This document shows, one piece after another, positions 35,701 through 43,457 of a DNA stretch of 53,223 nucleotides. The notes beneath the pieces were generated by a model. It saw only the letters and a program-made list of their open reading frames with translations. It was not told the origin of the DNA and made no database searches. The position numbers and the translations under genes are program-made. Source of the DNA: Hyphomicrobiales bacterium (GTDB lineage Bacteria; Pseudomonadota; Alphaproteobacteria; Rhizobiales; Rhizobiaceae); assembly GCA_900473795.1 (NCBI GenBank), contig UCMT01000015.1, positions 1 through 53,223 of the forward strand, in the 5' to 3' direction. How positions within the stretch are numbered: the stretch's first letter is position 1; each line of letters opens with the position of its first letter.

Positions 35701-36915
35701 TCAAGATGCAGCGAATTTCACGAGCTTGATAGCCTCGAAATTTTGCACCCCGCCGCCGACGCGCTTGGTCGTGTAGAACAGCACGTAAGGCTTCGCGGAA
35801 TAGGGATCGCGCAGCACGCGCACGCCGGTGCGGTCGACGACGAGATAACCGGCGGCGAAGTTGCCGAAGGCGATCGAGGTGCTGCCCGCGGCGATATCCG
35901 GCATGTCCTCGGCCTCGGCGATCGGGAAGCCCATCAGCGAGGCCTGCTGGCCGGCCGTCGCCGGCGGCCGCCACAGATAGTTGCCGTCGGCATCCTTGAA
36001 TTTGCGGATTTCGGCTTGGGTCTTGCGGTTCATCACGAACGAAGCATTCTGCCGGTGCCCGGCCTTCAGCGCATAGATCGCGTCGATCAGCGTATCGGAC
36101 GGGCCGCTCGCCTTGAAGGCGCCGCTCGCACCCGTGGCGATATAGCCGATATTGCCCCAGCTCCAGCTCGCCTCGGCCACGTTGGTGTAGCTCAGGAACC
36201 CCTTCGGCTTGTTGGTGCCGTCGCCGGTGACGAAGGCCGTGCCTTCCTGCTCGCCGAAGGCGATGTCCACCTCCGACGCGATCCAGTTCTCGATATCGAC
36301 CGCCGCGTCGTCGAGCAGCGCTGCCGTTGCCGCCGGCATGGCGTAGAGCTCCATCGTCGGGAAGGACAGCTCGGCCAGCTGCGGCGTCGTCGTCTGCGGC
36401 CGCGCCGCCGTTTCTGCCACCCAGCCGGTCGCCATGCCGGCAAGCGCAAACGGTTTCTTCAGCACCGCACCCGAAACCTGCCGGACCGTTGCCATCGCCC
36501 GGATCGGCGAGACCACCGAAAGGCGGCGGCCGATCTCGGTGTCGGTCTCGTTCGGCACCAGATAGCCGCCGTCGCTCGCCGAGCCGATCGAAAACGCCTT
36601 GGCCTCCAGCTCGCGCAGAGCCTGCTCGTCGCCGCGGCGGATGTAGCTTTCAAAGGCCGCCTTGTGCTCCGACGCCTCCAGGCTTGCCTCGCCGCTGCGG
36701 CCGAGCACGGGACGCGCCTTCTTCAGCGCCATCTGGTCGATCAGCCGCTTCTGCTCGTCCATGGCGCGGCTGATGCGGTCCATCTTGTCGCGGGTGACGA
36801 CATCGGCGGTCAGCTTGCCTTCCAGCTCGGAAAGCCGCCGGTCGTTGGTTTCCTTGAACGCCTCGAAGGCACCCATGAAATCCTCGAAGGCGGCGGTCAT
36901 CGTCTCCGGCCCCAT
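35701..36915 (-). CDS. GTA g5: HK97-family major capsid protein, N-terminus frameshifted
   Basis: The 404-residue frame has the N-terminal scaffold-like coiled region (FEDFMGAFEAFKETNDRRL), the cleavage-proximal SIGSASDGGYLVPNE and the full HK97 shell domain (DIAFGEQEGTAFVTGDG). It builds the DNA-carrying head. The expected start is upstream at 37004 or 37010, with an AAGAAGG site 10 bases after the g4 stop. That start is out of frame by one base. The sequence between holds APEIK-type repeats, and the first copy reads AAGGTG where the later copy reads AAGGGTG, so one G is missing. As it stands translation must begin at 36915 or 36900, where ribosome binding signals are weak. Confidence 0.9.
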   Translation of the reverse strand: MGPETMTAAFEDFMGAFEAFKETNDRRLSELEGKLTADVVTRDKMDRISRAMDEQKRLIDQMALKKARPVLGRSGEASLEASEHKAAFESYIRRGDEQALRELEAKAFSIGSASDGGYLVPNETDTEIGRRLSVVSPIRAMATVRQVSGAVLKKPFALAGMATGWVAETAARPQTTTPQLAELSFPTMELYAMPAATAALLDDAAVDIENWIASEVDIAFGEQEGTAFVTGDGTNKPKGFLSYTNVAEASWSWGNIGYIATGASGAFKASGPSDTLIDAIYALKAGHRQNASFVMNRKTQAEIRKFKDADGNYLWRPPATAGQQASLMGFPIAEAEDMPDIAAGSTSIAFGNFAAGYLVVDRTGVRVLRDPYSAKPYVLFYTTKRVGGGVQNFEAIKLVKFAAS

Positions 36916-37020
36916 CTTGATCTCGGGGGCACCCTTGATCTCCGGCGCTGCCGTGATCTCGGGGGCACCTTGATCTCGGCCGCCACACTGCTCGTCCTGC
37001 TCATTGGCATATCCTTCTTG

Positions 37021-37575
37021 TCAGAGCTTCATCATCCGGGCCGCCCGCCGCATGGTGCGCACGAGCTCCGTTTCCTTGTCGCGGAAGAACCGCGCATTCT
37101 TGACGTTCGAAACCCTCGCCGAAGGCAGCATCGGAAAGGTGACGATCGAGATCTCCCAGAGGTCGGCTTCGAGGATGCGGCGCACGCCGCCCCTGTCGGT
37201 CTTCGCCTTGACGGTCTGGAAGCCGATCGAAAGCCCGTCGAGCGCACCCGCCTTCATCAGTTGGTGCACCTCCCTGGCGCGGGCGACGCCGGGCGAAAGC
37301 AGCCCCTCGACATAGAGGCCGCGCGCATCCTCGCGGATCGTCTTCCAGGCGCCGAGCGGCTCGCCCGGATCGTGCTGAAACAGCATGCGCACGCCACCGG
37401 CGCCGCGCCGGGCAAGAGACTGCGCAAAGGCCCCCGGCTCGATCGCATCCTTGCCGAGATCGACCTCGCCGAAGATGCTGGCATAGCCGGAAAAACGCCC
37501 CTCGCCGGTCACCCCGGAAAGCGTCAGATTGGCAAACTTCTTCGTTCGCCAGACAGGCAAGCTGTCGGTCGTCAT
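37021..37575 (-). CDS. GTA g4: HK97-family prohead protease
   Basis: The 184-residue protein begins MTTDSLPVWRTKKFANLTLS and contains GYASIFGEVDLGKD, FQHDPGEPLGAW (catalytic His) and GALDGLSIGFQTV (catalytic Ser), the signature of the U35 prohead proteases that trim the capsid N-terminus during maturation. The frame is open further upstream into a heptamer-repeat element, but the ATG at 37575 gives the family N-terminus. Confidence 0.93.
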   Translation of the reverse strand: MTTDSLPVWRTKKFANLTLSGVTGEGRFSGYASIFGEVDLGKDAIEPGAFAQSLARRGAGGVRMLFQHDPGEPLGAWKTIREDARGLYVEGLLSPGVARAREVHQLMKAGALDGLSIGFQTVKAKTDRGGVRRILEADLWEISIVTFPMLPSARVSNVKNARFFRDKETELVRTMRRAARMMKL

Positions 37576-37578
37576 GAA

Positions 37579-37670
37579 TGGGTACTGGCCAATAGCCAAT
37601 GGGCAGTGGGAAGACGCCACGACCGCCCACCGAGTGCCTACTGCCTATTGCCTATTGGCTACTGCCTATT
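37579..37670. repeat. inverted heptamer-repeat element, copy 2
   Basis: The left arm (TACTGG CCAATAG CCAATGG GCAGTGG units) faces a right arm of TGCCTAC, TGCCTAT, TGCCTAT, TGGCTAC, TGCCTAT. This is the same architecture as at 32973-33104. It fills the g3.5-g4 junction and supplies the last codons of g3.5. Confidence 0.72.
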
Positions 37671-37978
37671 TGCCCGCCCGAGCCTCTCCACGACCCGCAC
37701 CGCGGCCCCCAGCGCCCACCAGGCGAGAAGGCTTGCTGCAGCCGATCCAGTCAGCATCACCTCGGTGCCGGAAAGACTGCCGCCGATCCCGAGCTTGGCG
37801 AGGATCCAGATGCCGGTCGGCCCGCCGAGATCAGCCCGCAGGCCATGCCGGTGAAGAAGCGGGAACCCGCCTCCCGCTTGCCCTTCGGCAGCATGTAGAC
37901 GAGCGACACGGCAGCGCCGGCCGCCGAGCCGATACCCTTGGCGGCCCAAAGGCCAGGGTCATTGCCAAAATCAGCCAT
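37659..37978 (-). pseudogene. GTA g3.5: DUF6107-like small membrane protein, split by a frameshift
   Basis: The first part reads MADFGNDPGLWAAKGIGSAA through MACGLISAG. The second part, in another frame, reads GPTGIWILAKLGIGG to WWALGAAVRVVERLG. Joined, they give a protein of about 105 residues with two to three hydrophobic helices, like the DUF6107 proteins found between portal and protease in rhizobial GTA clusters. One base is missing near 37818-37826 in a GGGCC context. The start at 37978 has AGGG about 8 bases upstream. It is either a true lesion or a sequencing indel. Confidence 0.75.
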
Positions 37979-38232
37979 TTGTTAAGCCCTTGATGCTATT
38001 ATTGGAATTGACGGAAACCTGACGCAAGCGCAGCCAACTGCCGCGACGTGAGGCCATGCCTTACGCAACGTCAGCATCGACAAATTGCCGAGTCTTTTGA
38101 ATCGCTTGGGGTCGGAAGTTCAGAAGCTGATTCGGATTGTTCGTTTTCTGAATCAGATAGATTCCGTTCCGATTCGAGAAGCGCCCTTATCCTACTGGAA
38201 TCAGTAGAAATTTACGGCGAAGTACAAAGTGG

Positions 38233-38718
38233 TTACGCCCCTGCCATTCCCTCATATTCCCAATCAAACCTTTTCCTGAGATTGGCAAGGCTCTCGTCCC
38301 AGGTCGGCCGTTCGCATTTCCTGAGAATGTTCAGCATACTTTGCTTTACGGATGGCCAGTCGAATTCCTCCACATAAATGTCGGATCTCAGCCTTTCTCT
38401 CAAGCGGTCGCGCAATGCGTTGGTTATCAGCCTGAATGCGAAATTGTCTGCGCCGGGATCGTTGTCCCAGCCGATGGCCAAGTTCAGGTACAAGGCGACG
38501 CTGCCTGGATTGGCGGGCTCCCACTGTTCAAGAATTTCCTCGGCATCGAGCACCGGCATGCCGGAGCGAAATTCATCGAAAGTGTAGCCCTCGCGAACAA
38601 CGCTTTCTTGTCCGATCGAAAGGTTCGTGGCGTCGCAGCTTCGAAGTGTCAGCCTGTTGGGAAAGGGAGAGCTTTTCATAAACGCGATCTTGGCGAATTT
38701 GCATCTCTTGGCAAGCAT
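38233..38718 (-). CDS. Imm8-like immunity protein in the GTA cluster
   Basis: This protein of 148-161 residues (start at 38679 or 38718, neither with a strong ribosome binding site) has a core VALYLNLAIGWDNDPGADNF followed by FRLITNALRDRL and a C-terminal EFDWPSVKQSMLNIL. That pattern (a strand with L-x-IG then DxF-x-x, then W-x) matches the Imm8 fold of immunity proteins that neutralise polymorphic toxin nuclease or deaminase domains. The gene and its flanks (about 37990-38720) are visibly richer in A and T than the neighbouring GTA genes. No toxin gene is seen nearby. The 254-base stretch after it holds several GATTC inverted repeats and a CTACTG/CAGTAG hairpin. The family call is from pattern recognition and is moderately sure. 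Confidence 0.6.
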   Translation of the reverse strand: MLAKRCKFAKIAFMKSSPFPNRLTLRSCDATNLSIGQESVVREGYTFDEFRSGMPVLDAEEILEQWEPANPGSVALYLNLAIGWDNDPGADNFAFRLITNALRDRLRERLRSDIYVEEFDWPSVKQSMLNILRKCERPTWDESLANLRKRFDWEYEGMAGA

Positions 38719-38744
38719 TCCTCGAACCACCCCCACCGCCCACC

Positions 38745-39896
38745 TCAATACCCCACCGCCTGCCGCTTCTCCTCGTCGCTCAGGAAATCCGCGTCCTTCA
38801 CCCGCGCCCAGACTTCGCTGCGCTCCCCCGTCAGCCCGGTCACCTGGTCGAGGTCCGGCACCAGCTTCAGCGTCTCGCCAAACCGCGCCGACAGCCAGCC
38901 GGACAGCGCCGAGGCGGTGCGGCCGATCAGCGGCAGGACCGTCAGCCGGTAGAAGGCCCGGTTGGCTTCCTGGTAGTTGGCATAGGTGTTGTCGCCGGGA
39001 ATGCCGATCAGCATCGGCGGCACGCCGAAGGCGAGCGCGATATCGCGTGCCGCCCCGTTCTTCGCCTCGACGAAATCCATGTCCTTCGGCGACAGCCCCA
39101 TCGCCTTCCAGTCGAGGCCGCCTTCGAGCAAGAGCGGCCGGCCCGCCCTGATCGGCCCGGAATAGCCCTCGTCAAGCTCCGTCTTCAACCGGTCGTACTG
39201 GTCGGCGGACAGATTGCCGCCCTCCTTCGGCTGATAGACGAGCGCGCCCGAAGGCCGGGCGGAATTGTCGAGCAGCGCCTTGTTCCAGGTCGCCGCCGCA
39301 TTGGAGAGATCGAGTGCCATCTGTGCTGCCGCCAGCGGCGGAAATCCGAGATGATCGTCGAGCGGATGAAACAGCCGCAGGTGCAGGAGCCCGCCCTCGC
39401 CCGCCGCGATCCGCCGCAGATGGTTGCCGACGCGGTAGTCATAGGCCTCCGGCCAGCCGTCGCGCCCCTCGCGGATGCTCACCCGGTCCGGCCGCAGCAG
39501 ATGCAGCTCGCGCAGTTCCTCGCCGACACTGACCGCATCGACATAGGCGTTGCCCGAAAGCAGCAGATGACCGTAGAGCGTCTCGAGGAAATCGACCCCG
39601 GCCATGCGGCCGTTCGGCCGCGCCATCAGCGATAGCAGCGGGTGCTCGCTGCGCTCCCCGGTCCCTTCGTAGAGCAGCAGCGGCACCGCTGCCGCCGCTT
39701 CCGAAATCAATCTTACCGCCCGGTGCGCCACCGGATTGCGCATGAAGCCTTCGCGCGCCAGCGCCGCATAGGACCGCCCGGTCCAGTGCGCCCGGCCCTC
39801 ATGCGCAATCGCGATGAAGCCGGACGCCGCCTTGGTTTCGGCCACGCGCTCGCTCTCCGCCGGGCGCCGCCACGGCAGACGAAATGGATTTTTCAT
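38745..39896 (-). CDS. GTA g3: portal protein
   Basis: The 383-residue HK97-type portal starts MKNPFRLPWRRPAESERVAE and contains the conserved NPVAHRAVRLISEAAAAVPL, PLLSLMARPNGRMAG and GVPPMLIGIPGDNTYANYQE motifs. It forms the dodecameric ring for DNA packaging. Unlike in RcGTA, the next upstream gene is an endolysin rather than the terminase. Confidence 0.94.
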   Translation of the reverse strand: MKNPFRLPWRRPAESERVAETKAASGFIAIAHEGRAHWTGRSYAALAREGFMRNPVAHRAVRLISEAAAAVPLLLYEGTGERSEHPLLSLMARPNGRMAGVDFLETLYGHLLLSGNAYVDAVSVGEELRELHLLRPDRVSIREGRDGWPEAYDYRVGNHLRRIAAGEGGLLHLRLFHPLDDHLGFPPLAAAQMALDLSNAAATWNKALLDNSARPSGALVYQPKEGGNLSADQYDRLKTELDEGYSGPIRAGRPLLLEGGLDWKAMGLSPKDMDFVEAKNGAARDIALAFGVPPMLIGIPGDNTYANYQEANRAFYRLTVLPLIGRTASALSGWLSARFGETLKLVPDLDQVTGLTGERSEVWARVKDADFLSDEEKRQAVGY

Positions 39897-39956
39897 GATG
39901 TCCTCGAATGCACCGGCCGGTGCGATTTGAAACCGAAATATGCGTTTGCCGCTTGC

Positions 39957-40072
39957 CCCTCACCCTGGCCCTCTCCCCGCGAGCGGGGAGAGGGGAAATC
40001 GGAGTGTGCCGCTTGTCCCTTCTCCCCGTCCACGGGGAGAAGGTGGCCGTCAGGCCGAATGAGGGGCAGCAC
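39957..40072. repeat. RIME-like palindromic repeat between portal and endolysin
   Basis: Two palindromes are present: CCTCTCCCCGC/GCGGGGAGAGG and CTTCTCCCCGT/ACGGGGAGAAG, bounded by CCCTCACCC and GAATGAGGGG. The intervening GTGCCGCTTGTCC segment also appears between the paired palindromes elsewhere. Confidence 0.75.
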
Positions 40073-40098
40073 AGCGGCATCCTTCGACGCGCAGCGCC

Positions 40099-40743
40099 TT
40101 AAGCAGCCGACCGGCCGACCGCCGGCGGCGCGCCCGATGCGAGTCTGAGCGCTGCCAGATACTGTCTGCCGTAGCTCGCCACCAGTTCCGCCTTGTCGCG
40201 GCCGTTGATGATCCGCCGCGCGCCCGTCCAGCTCTCCCGCGAGAGAGAGAAATAATCGCCGAGCGCCTTGCCGGTGAAGGCGCCGCTCTGCATGCCGGCA
40301 AACAGGATATCGACAGCGACGGCAAGCTCCATCGCCCGCTCCGGATGGGTGAGCAGGTCGATCCCCGTTACCGTCGCCATCTTCGCATAGTTGGCCTTGT
40401 GCGTCAGTTGCACCAGCCCGCGCCCGAGCCAGCTTTTGCCCTCGCCGTCCCGCCGCCAATAGGGCGTGGACACCGAAGGCAGTCCGCCCTTGCGAAACTG
40501 GGCCTCCAGAATGGCGATCGCCCGCTCGTCGCTCTTGGCGAAGGTTTCGCGCACAGGCTGCATCGTCCGCCCCGTCTCGTGATGCGCGGTCGCCAGCATA
40601 TAGGCGAGCCAGCGCCTGTCGGCCGGCGCCGGCATCCGCACCCAGCGATCGAGAATCGCCGCCAATCCATCGACCTGGCCCTGCTTCAAAGCACCGTCGA
40701 AGAGTGATGTACGTACCGCTTTGAAAAAGACTGTACGATCCAT
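40099..40743 (-). CDS. GH19-like endolysin of the GTA cluster
   Basis: The 214-residue protein has the glycoside hydrolase 19 / lysozyme-like core. The catalytic Glu56 lies in LATAHHETGRTMQPVRE, then GRGLVQLTHKANYAKMA (substrate cleft) and LAVAVDILFAGMQSGAFTG follow. It should cleave peptidoglycan to release particles. There is no signal peptide, so it would need a holin, and the holin-like gene at the far end of the cluster could supply one. The ATG at 40743 has an excellent GGAGGAAG site. The upstream gap carries an unusual AT-rich repeat, and the gene reads towards portal. Confidence 0.85.
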   Translation of the reverse strand: MDRTVFFKAVRTSLFDGALKQGQVDGLAAILDRWVRMPAPADRRWLAYMLATAHHETGRTMQPVRETFAKSDERAIAILEAQFRKGGLPSVSTPYWRRDGEGKSWLGRGLVQLTHKANYAKMATVTGIDLLTHPERAMELAVAVDILFAGMQSGAFTGKALGDYFSLSRESWTGARRIINGRDKAELVASYGRQYLAALRLASGAPPAVGRSAA

Positions 40744-40794
40744 CGCTATTCTTCCTCCATCGCCGCTCATCATGTTGAAAAAAGTCGTGACTCT

Positions 40795-40834
40795 AAATCG
40801 ATTTAAGTAATTTAAATCGTTTAAACTATTTAAT
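40795..40834. promoter_or_regulatory. TTTAA 9-bp repeat array with overlapping palindrome
   Basis: TTAA occurs four times at exactly 9-base intervals (40803, 40812, 40821, 40830). The first two belong to a perfect inverted repeat with arms CGATTTAA (40799-40806) and TTAAATCG (40812-40819). GTTTAAAC (40819-40826) is a further palindrome. The array sits in the 169-base gap between the divergent endolysin and microprotein genes. It looks like a multi-site operator. Confidence 0.55.
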
Positions 40835-40912
40835 TCGCTGATTTACTTTACCTTTGGGATGTGGAATTTGAAGACGGCAAGATGACATTGCCCTTTCATC
40901 GAGGAGGTTCGC

Positions 40913-41062
40913 ATGAACGCAGAGACCAAGATCCAGGCCGACGCCACCCGCGCGACTGTCCCCCAGCATATCCTCGACCGCTTCGAAAACGCCTGGCAGC
41001 AGATGCGCGTCAACGCCTCCTCCACGCCAAAGCTGTCCACCGTTACCGACGACAAGCGCTGA
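40913..41062 (+). CDS. GTA-embedded microprotein 1, 49 residues
   Basis: An ATG with a strong GAGGAGG site opens a 49-codon frame beginning MNAETKIQADATRATVPQHI. Its core DRFENAWQQMR is followed by NASSTPK and a charged end DDKR. It is antisense-oriented to the GTA genes. A T-run and a CGCGGAA/TTCCGCG hairpin (41101-41117) follow. The core is repeated in the next small gene, which supports both as real. No family is recognised. There is no signal or membrane segment, and a single helix is likely. Confidence 0.65.
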   Translation: MNAETKIQADATRATVPQHILDRFENAWQQMRVNASSTPKLSTVTDDKR

Positions 41063-41154
41063 TCCTTCCATCCTGTTTTTTTGCCGACAACAGCGCTGAG
41101 CGCGGAACCTTTCCGCGCCGCCGCCGTTACCGGACGTTGCAAATCAAAGAGAGG

Positions 41155-41277
41155 ATGCCCATGCCGGCCCAGCCAATTTCCCAGGCCCAGTTCGAACGCC
41201 TCGAAACGGAATGGCGCCAGATGCGCGAAAGCGCCTCGGCCAGCCCCAAACCGTCCGCCGCCACGCCGCGCCAATAA
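41155..41277 (+). CDS. GTA-embedded microprotein 2, 40 residues
   Basis: The frame reads MPMPAQPISQAQFERLETEW and then RQMRESASASPKPSAATPRQ. AAAGAGAGG lies just upstream of the ATG at 41155. An ATG at 41161 is the alternative and would be better spaced. The segment from ER-LE to PK aligns with microprotein 1 (ER/DR, E, W, QMR, AS and PK are shared), so the two genes are tandem paralogues separated by 92 bases. Its function is unknown. Confidence 0.6.
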   Translation: MPMPAQPISQAQFERLETEWRQMRESASASPKPSAATPRQ

Positions 41278-41279
41278 CC

Positions 41280-41690
41280 GCGCGTCCACCTCCTCTTGAG
41301 GCGGAGGGTCGGAGGAAGCTCCGCGGTGTTCTGTGCGCCCCTGACCGATCCCCACCTGCGCGTTCTGCGTGCCCCCTCAAGGAGGACGTGGATCTCCCAC
41401 TTCTCCCCGCCGGGGAAGTGCCGAGCCTTGGCGAGGCGATGGGGGGTGCGGCAGATTGAGGAGCAAGCGGCATCCCCCTCATCCGGCCCTGCGGGCCACC
41501 TTCTCCCCGGCGGGGAGAAGAGGAAGAATGCCGTGCCGTCTCGCATGGTCGTCATGGTGCGTTTCTCTCTACCGTCACGCCTGTCCGCGGTTTTGCCCGG
41601 GTCGGCGGCCGTCCACCCTCCCCTTGAGGGGGAGGGTCGGCGCAAAGCTCCGGAGTGGGTGACTTTCCGCTGCACGCAACGGATCACCCC
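41280..41690. repeat. cluster of RIME-like palindromic repeats between microproteins and terminase
   Basis: At least three units lie here: a CTCCTCTTGAGGCGGAG unit near 41288, a composite unit at about 41393-41525 with CTTCTCCCCGCCGGGGAAG and CTTCTCCCCGGCGGGGAGAAG, and a CCTCCCCTTGAGGGGGAGG unit at about 41613-41690. No gene is supported in this stretch (41278-41734). Confidence 0.75.
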
Positions 41691-41734
41691 CACCCGCGAC
41701 TTCGCCGCGACCTCCTACCAAGGCGAGAGGTAGA

Positions 41735-43441
41735 TCAAATCCCCCTGACCCGCGGTTCGCCGCCGCCTTCCAGCATCAGCGCCGTCAGCGCCCAGACCAG
41801 CGCGTCCAGCCGGTCCGGCGAGCGCCCCGATGACAGCCCGTCCGGCCCAAAATCGCACATCTGGTCCTCGAGCGCCGGAAACGAGCCGGCATGCACCACC
41901 CGCCCCTGCTCGTAGAGCGCCGCGACAGGCTCGGCGCGCAGCCATTTTCCGCGCGAGGCCCTCACCGCCGTCACCGGCAATTGCGCGTCGATGCCCTTCA
42001 GCACCGCCTGCACCATGTCGCCGCCCTGGTTGACCTCGGCGACGATCCGGTCGGCATCGAACCGACGATAGGCCTTGACCACCGCGCCGGCCCATCCGGC
42101 CGGGCTCGCGCCCTCGACCGAGCAGTCCGCCAGCACGACGCCGCGCCCGGTCCGGTCGAGCCCTGCCACAATGATACCACAACAGGATTCCCGGCCGCCG
42201 CCGGAGGGCGGATCGACCGCAACGACGATGCGGCCGAGCGGCCCGGCGTCGCGCAGTTTCAACGCCTCGATCGCCGCTCGCGACCAGAGCGCGTCCTCAC
42301 GGTCCTCGATCATCTCGCCGTCGAGCTCCTGCCGCCCGAGCCGCGTGCCGCCATAGCGCCTGGCCATGGCGTCGAGAAATCCCGACGCCAGGTTGTCGGC
42401 ATTGTCGCTGGTGCGGATCCTGCAGGTCGTCGTGCCGGGATCGGCCATCAGCGCCTTCAGGACCGGCACCGGCCGCGGCGTCGTCGTCACCAGCGCCCGC
42501 GGATCGCTGCCTAGCCTGAGGGCAAACTGCAGCATGTCCCATGTTTCCTGCCCATGTTTCCATTTGCCGAGTTCGTCGCACCAGGCATAGTCGAACTGCG
42601 GCCCGCGCAGGCTTTCCGGGTCTTCGGAGGAAAAGATCTGCGCCACCGTGCCGTTCGGCCAGATGAGCCGCCGGCGCGACGCCTCGAACTCCGGCCGGTT
42701 TTTCCAGGCGATCCGGCAGATGCCGGAAACGCCGTCGATCATCACCTCGCGCGCATCGCCCAGCGTCTCTGCCACCAGCGCGATCCGCAAGCCCGGCCGC
42801 GCGTCCTTGCCGCCCGCCAGCTCCTGTACCCATTCGGCGCCCGCCCGCGTCTTGCCCGAGCCCCGCCCGCCCATCAACAGCCAGACCCGCCAGTCGCCGG
42901 GCGGCGGCTTTTGTTCGTCACGGCGCGAACCTCGCCAGTCCCGGCGGTAGCGAAGGAGGAACGCCCGCTCGGCGTTGCGGACATCGAAGGACGACGGCGG
43001 ATTGTCGAGGCGATCCACCTCGGGACTTCCGACCGAGCCCAACCCGTCTTCCGCCGCCCCCGGCAGTGACCGCTGAGCGCTTGCGGCCGAGCCATCCGGC
43101 AATTCTTCCTCGCCCCCGAACGCATCGGGCACGGGGCCATTCTCGTACAGAGGTCCATCGCAGTCTTGCGTGCCCCCGCCGCCGCTTCGTGGCATCTCGC
43201 CCTCGAAGCGTGAGTCAGGGAGCGAGCGGCCGGCTCCGTCCCGATCTCCCCCCTTGAGGGGGAGATGCCCGGCAGGGCAGAGGGGGGTGACACGGCCATT
43301 GTCGTCTCCGGCGTTCTCGCTCACCGGATCTGTCTCAACCTGCAGCGTCCGCGCGCCTGCGGCGTCGAGTATCCCCTGCAGCGTCTCGTTCGCGCGGCGG
43401 AAATCGGCGTCGATCCCCTGCCCGCGGTATCTCAATTCCAC
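41735..43441 (-). CDS. GTA g2: large terminase subunit with repeat-bearing N-terminal extension
   Basis: The terminase core of about 417 residues begins FDVRNAERAFLLRYRRDW, has Walker A in LLMGGRGSGKTRAG, a Walker B-like segment YAWCDELGKW and nuclease residues in RIVVAVDPPSGG. It is the ATP-driven packaging motor and nuclease. The start is uncertain. A GTG at 43441 preceded by GGGGAAG, 17 bases after the terS stop, gives 568 residues. The first 150 residues have no terminase character and include translation of a palindromic repeat (43246-43300). An ATG at 43195 is an alternative start. The typical family length is about 430. Confidence 0.88.
   Translation of the reverse strand: MELRYRGQGIDADFRRANETLQGILDAAGARTLQVETDPVSENAGDDNGRVTPLCPAGHLPLKGGDRDGAGRSLPDSRFEGEMPRSGGGGTQDCDGPLYENGPVPDAFGGEEELPDGSAASAQRSLPGAAEDGLGSVGSPEVDRLDNPPSSFDVRNAERAFLLRYRRDWRGSRRDEQKPPPGDWRVWLLMGGRGSGKTRAGAEWVQELAGGKDARPGLRIALVAETLGDAREVMIDGVSGICRIAWKNRPEFEASRRRLIWPNGTVAQIFSSEDPESLRGPQFDYAWCDELGKWKHGQETWDMLQFALRLGSDPRALVTTTPRPVPVLKALMADPGTTTCRIRTSDNADNLASGFLDAMARRYGGTRLGRQELDGEMIEDREDALWSRAAIEALKLRDAGPLGRIVVAVDPPSGGGRESCCGIIVAGLDRTGRGVVLADCSVEGASPAGWAGAVVKAYRRFDADRIVAEVNQGGDMVQAVLKGIDAQLPVTAVRASRGKWLRAEPVAALYEQGRVVHAGSFPALEDQMCDFGPDGLSSGRSPDRLDALVWALTALMLEGGGEPRVRGI
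43246..43300. repeat. palindromic repeat inside the terL N-terminal coding region
   Basis: CTCCCCCCTTGAGGGGGAG is followed by ATGCCCGGCAGGGCAGAGGG. It is of the same type as the units at 47612-47805 and 51117-51245, and remains in frame with the terminase core. Confidence 0.7.
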
Positions 43442-43457
43442 CGTGATCTTCCCCGCC

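Noticed and set aside
35293..37854. 853-codon open frame on the plus strand
   Set aside because: Antisense to capsid, protease and g6 genes. Its length reflects third-position GC bias.
38048..38377. 109-codon open frame on the plus strand in the low-GC patch
   Set aside because: It overlaps the Imm8-like gene antisense and is Ser-rich without a recognisable domain. It was considered as a possible toxin fragment but nothing supports that.
40795..40834. CtrA binding site in the TTTAA array
   Set aside because: The TTAA cores are 5 bases apart, whereas CtrA requires 7. The array was kept as an unknown operator instead.
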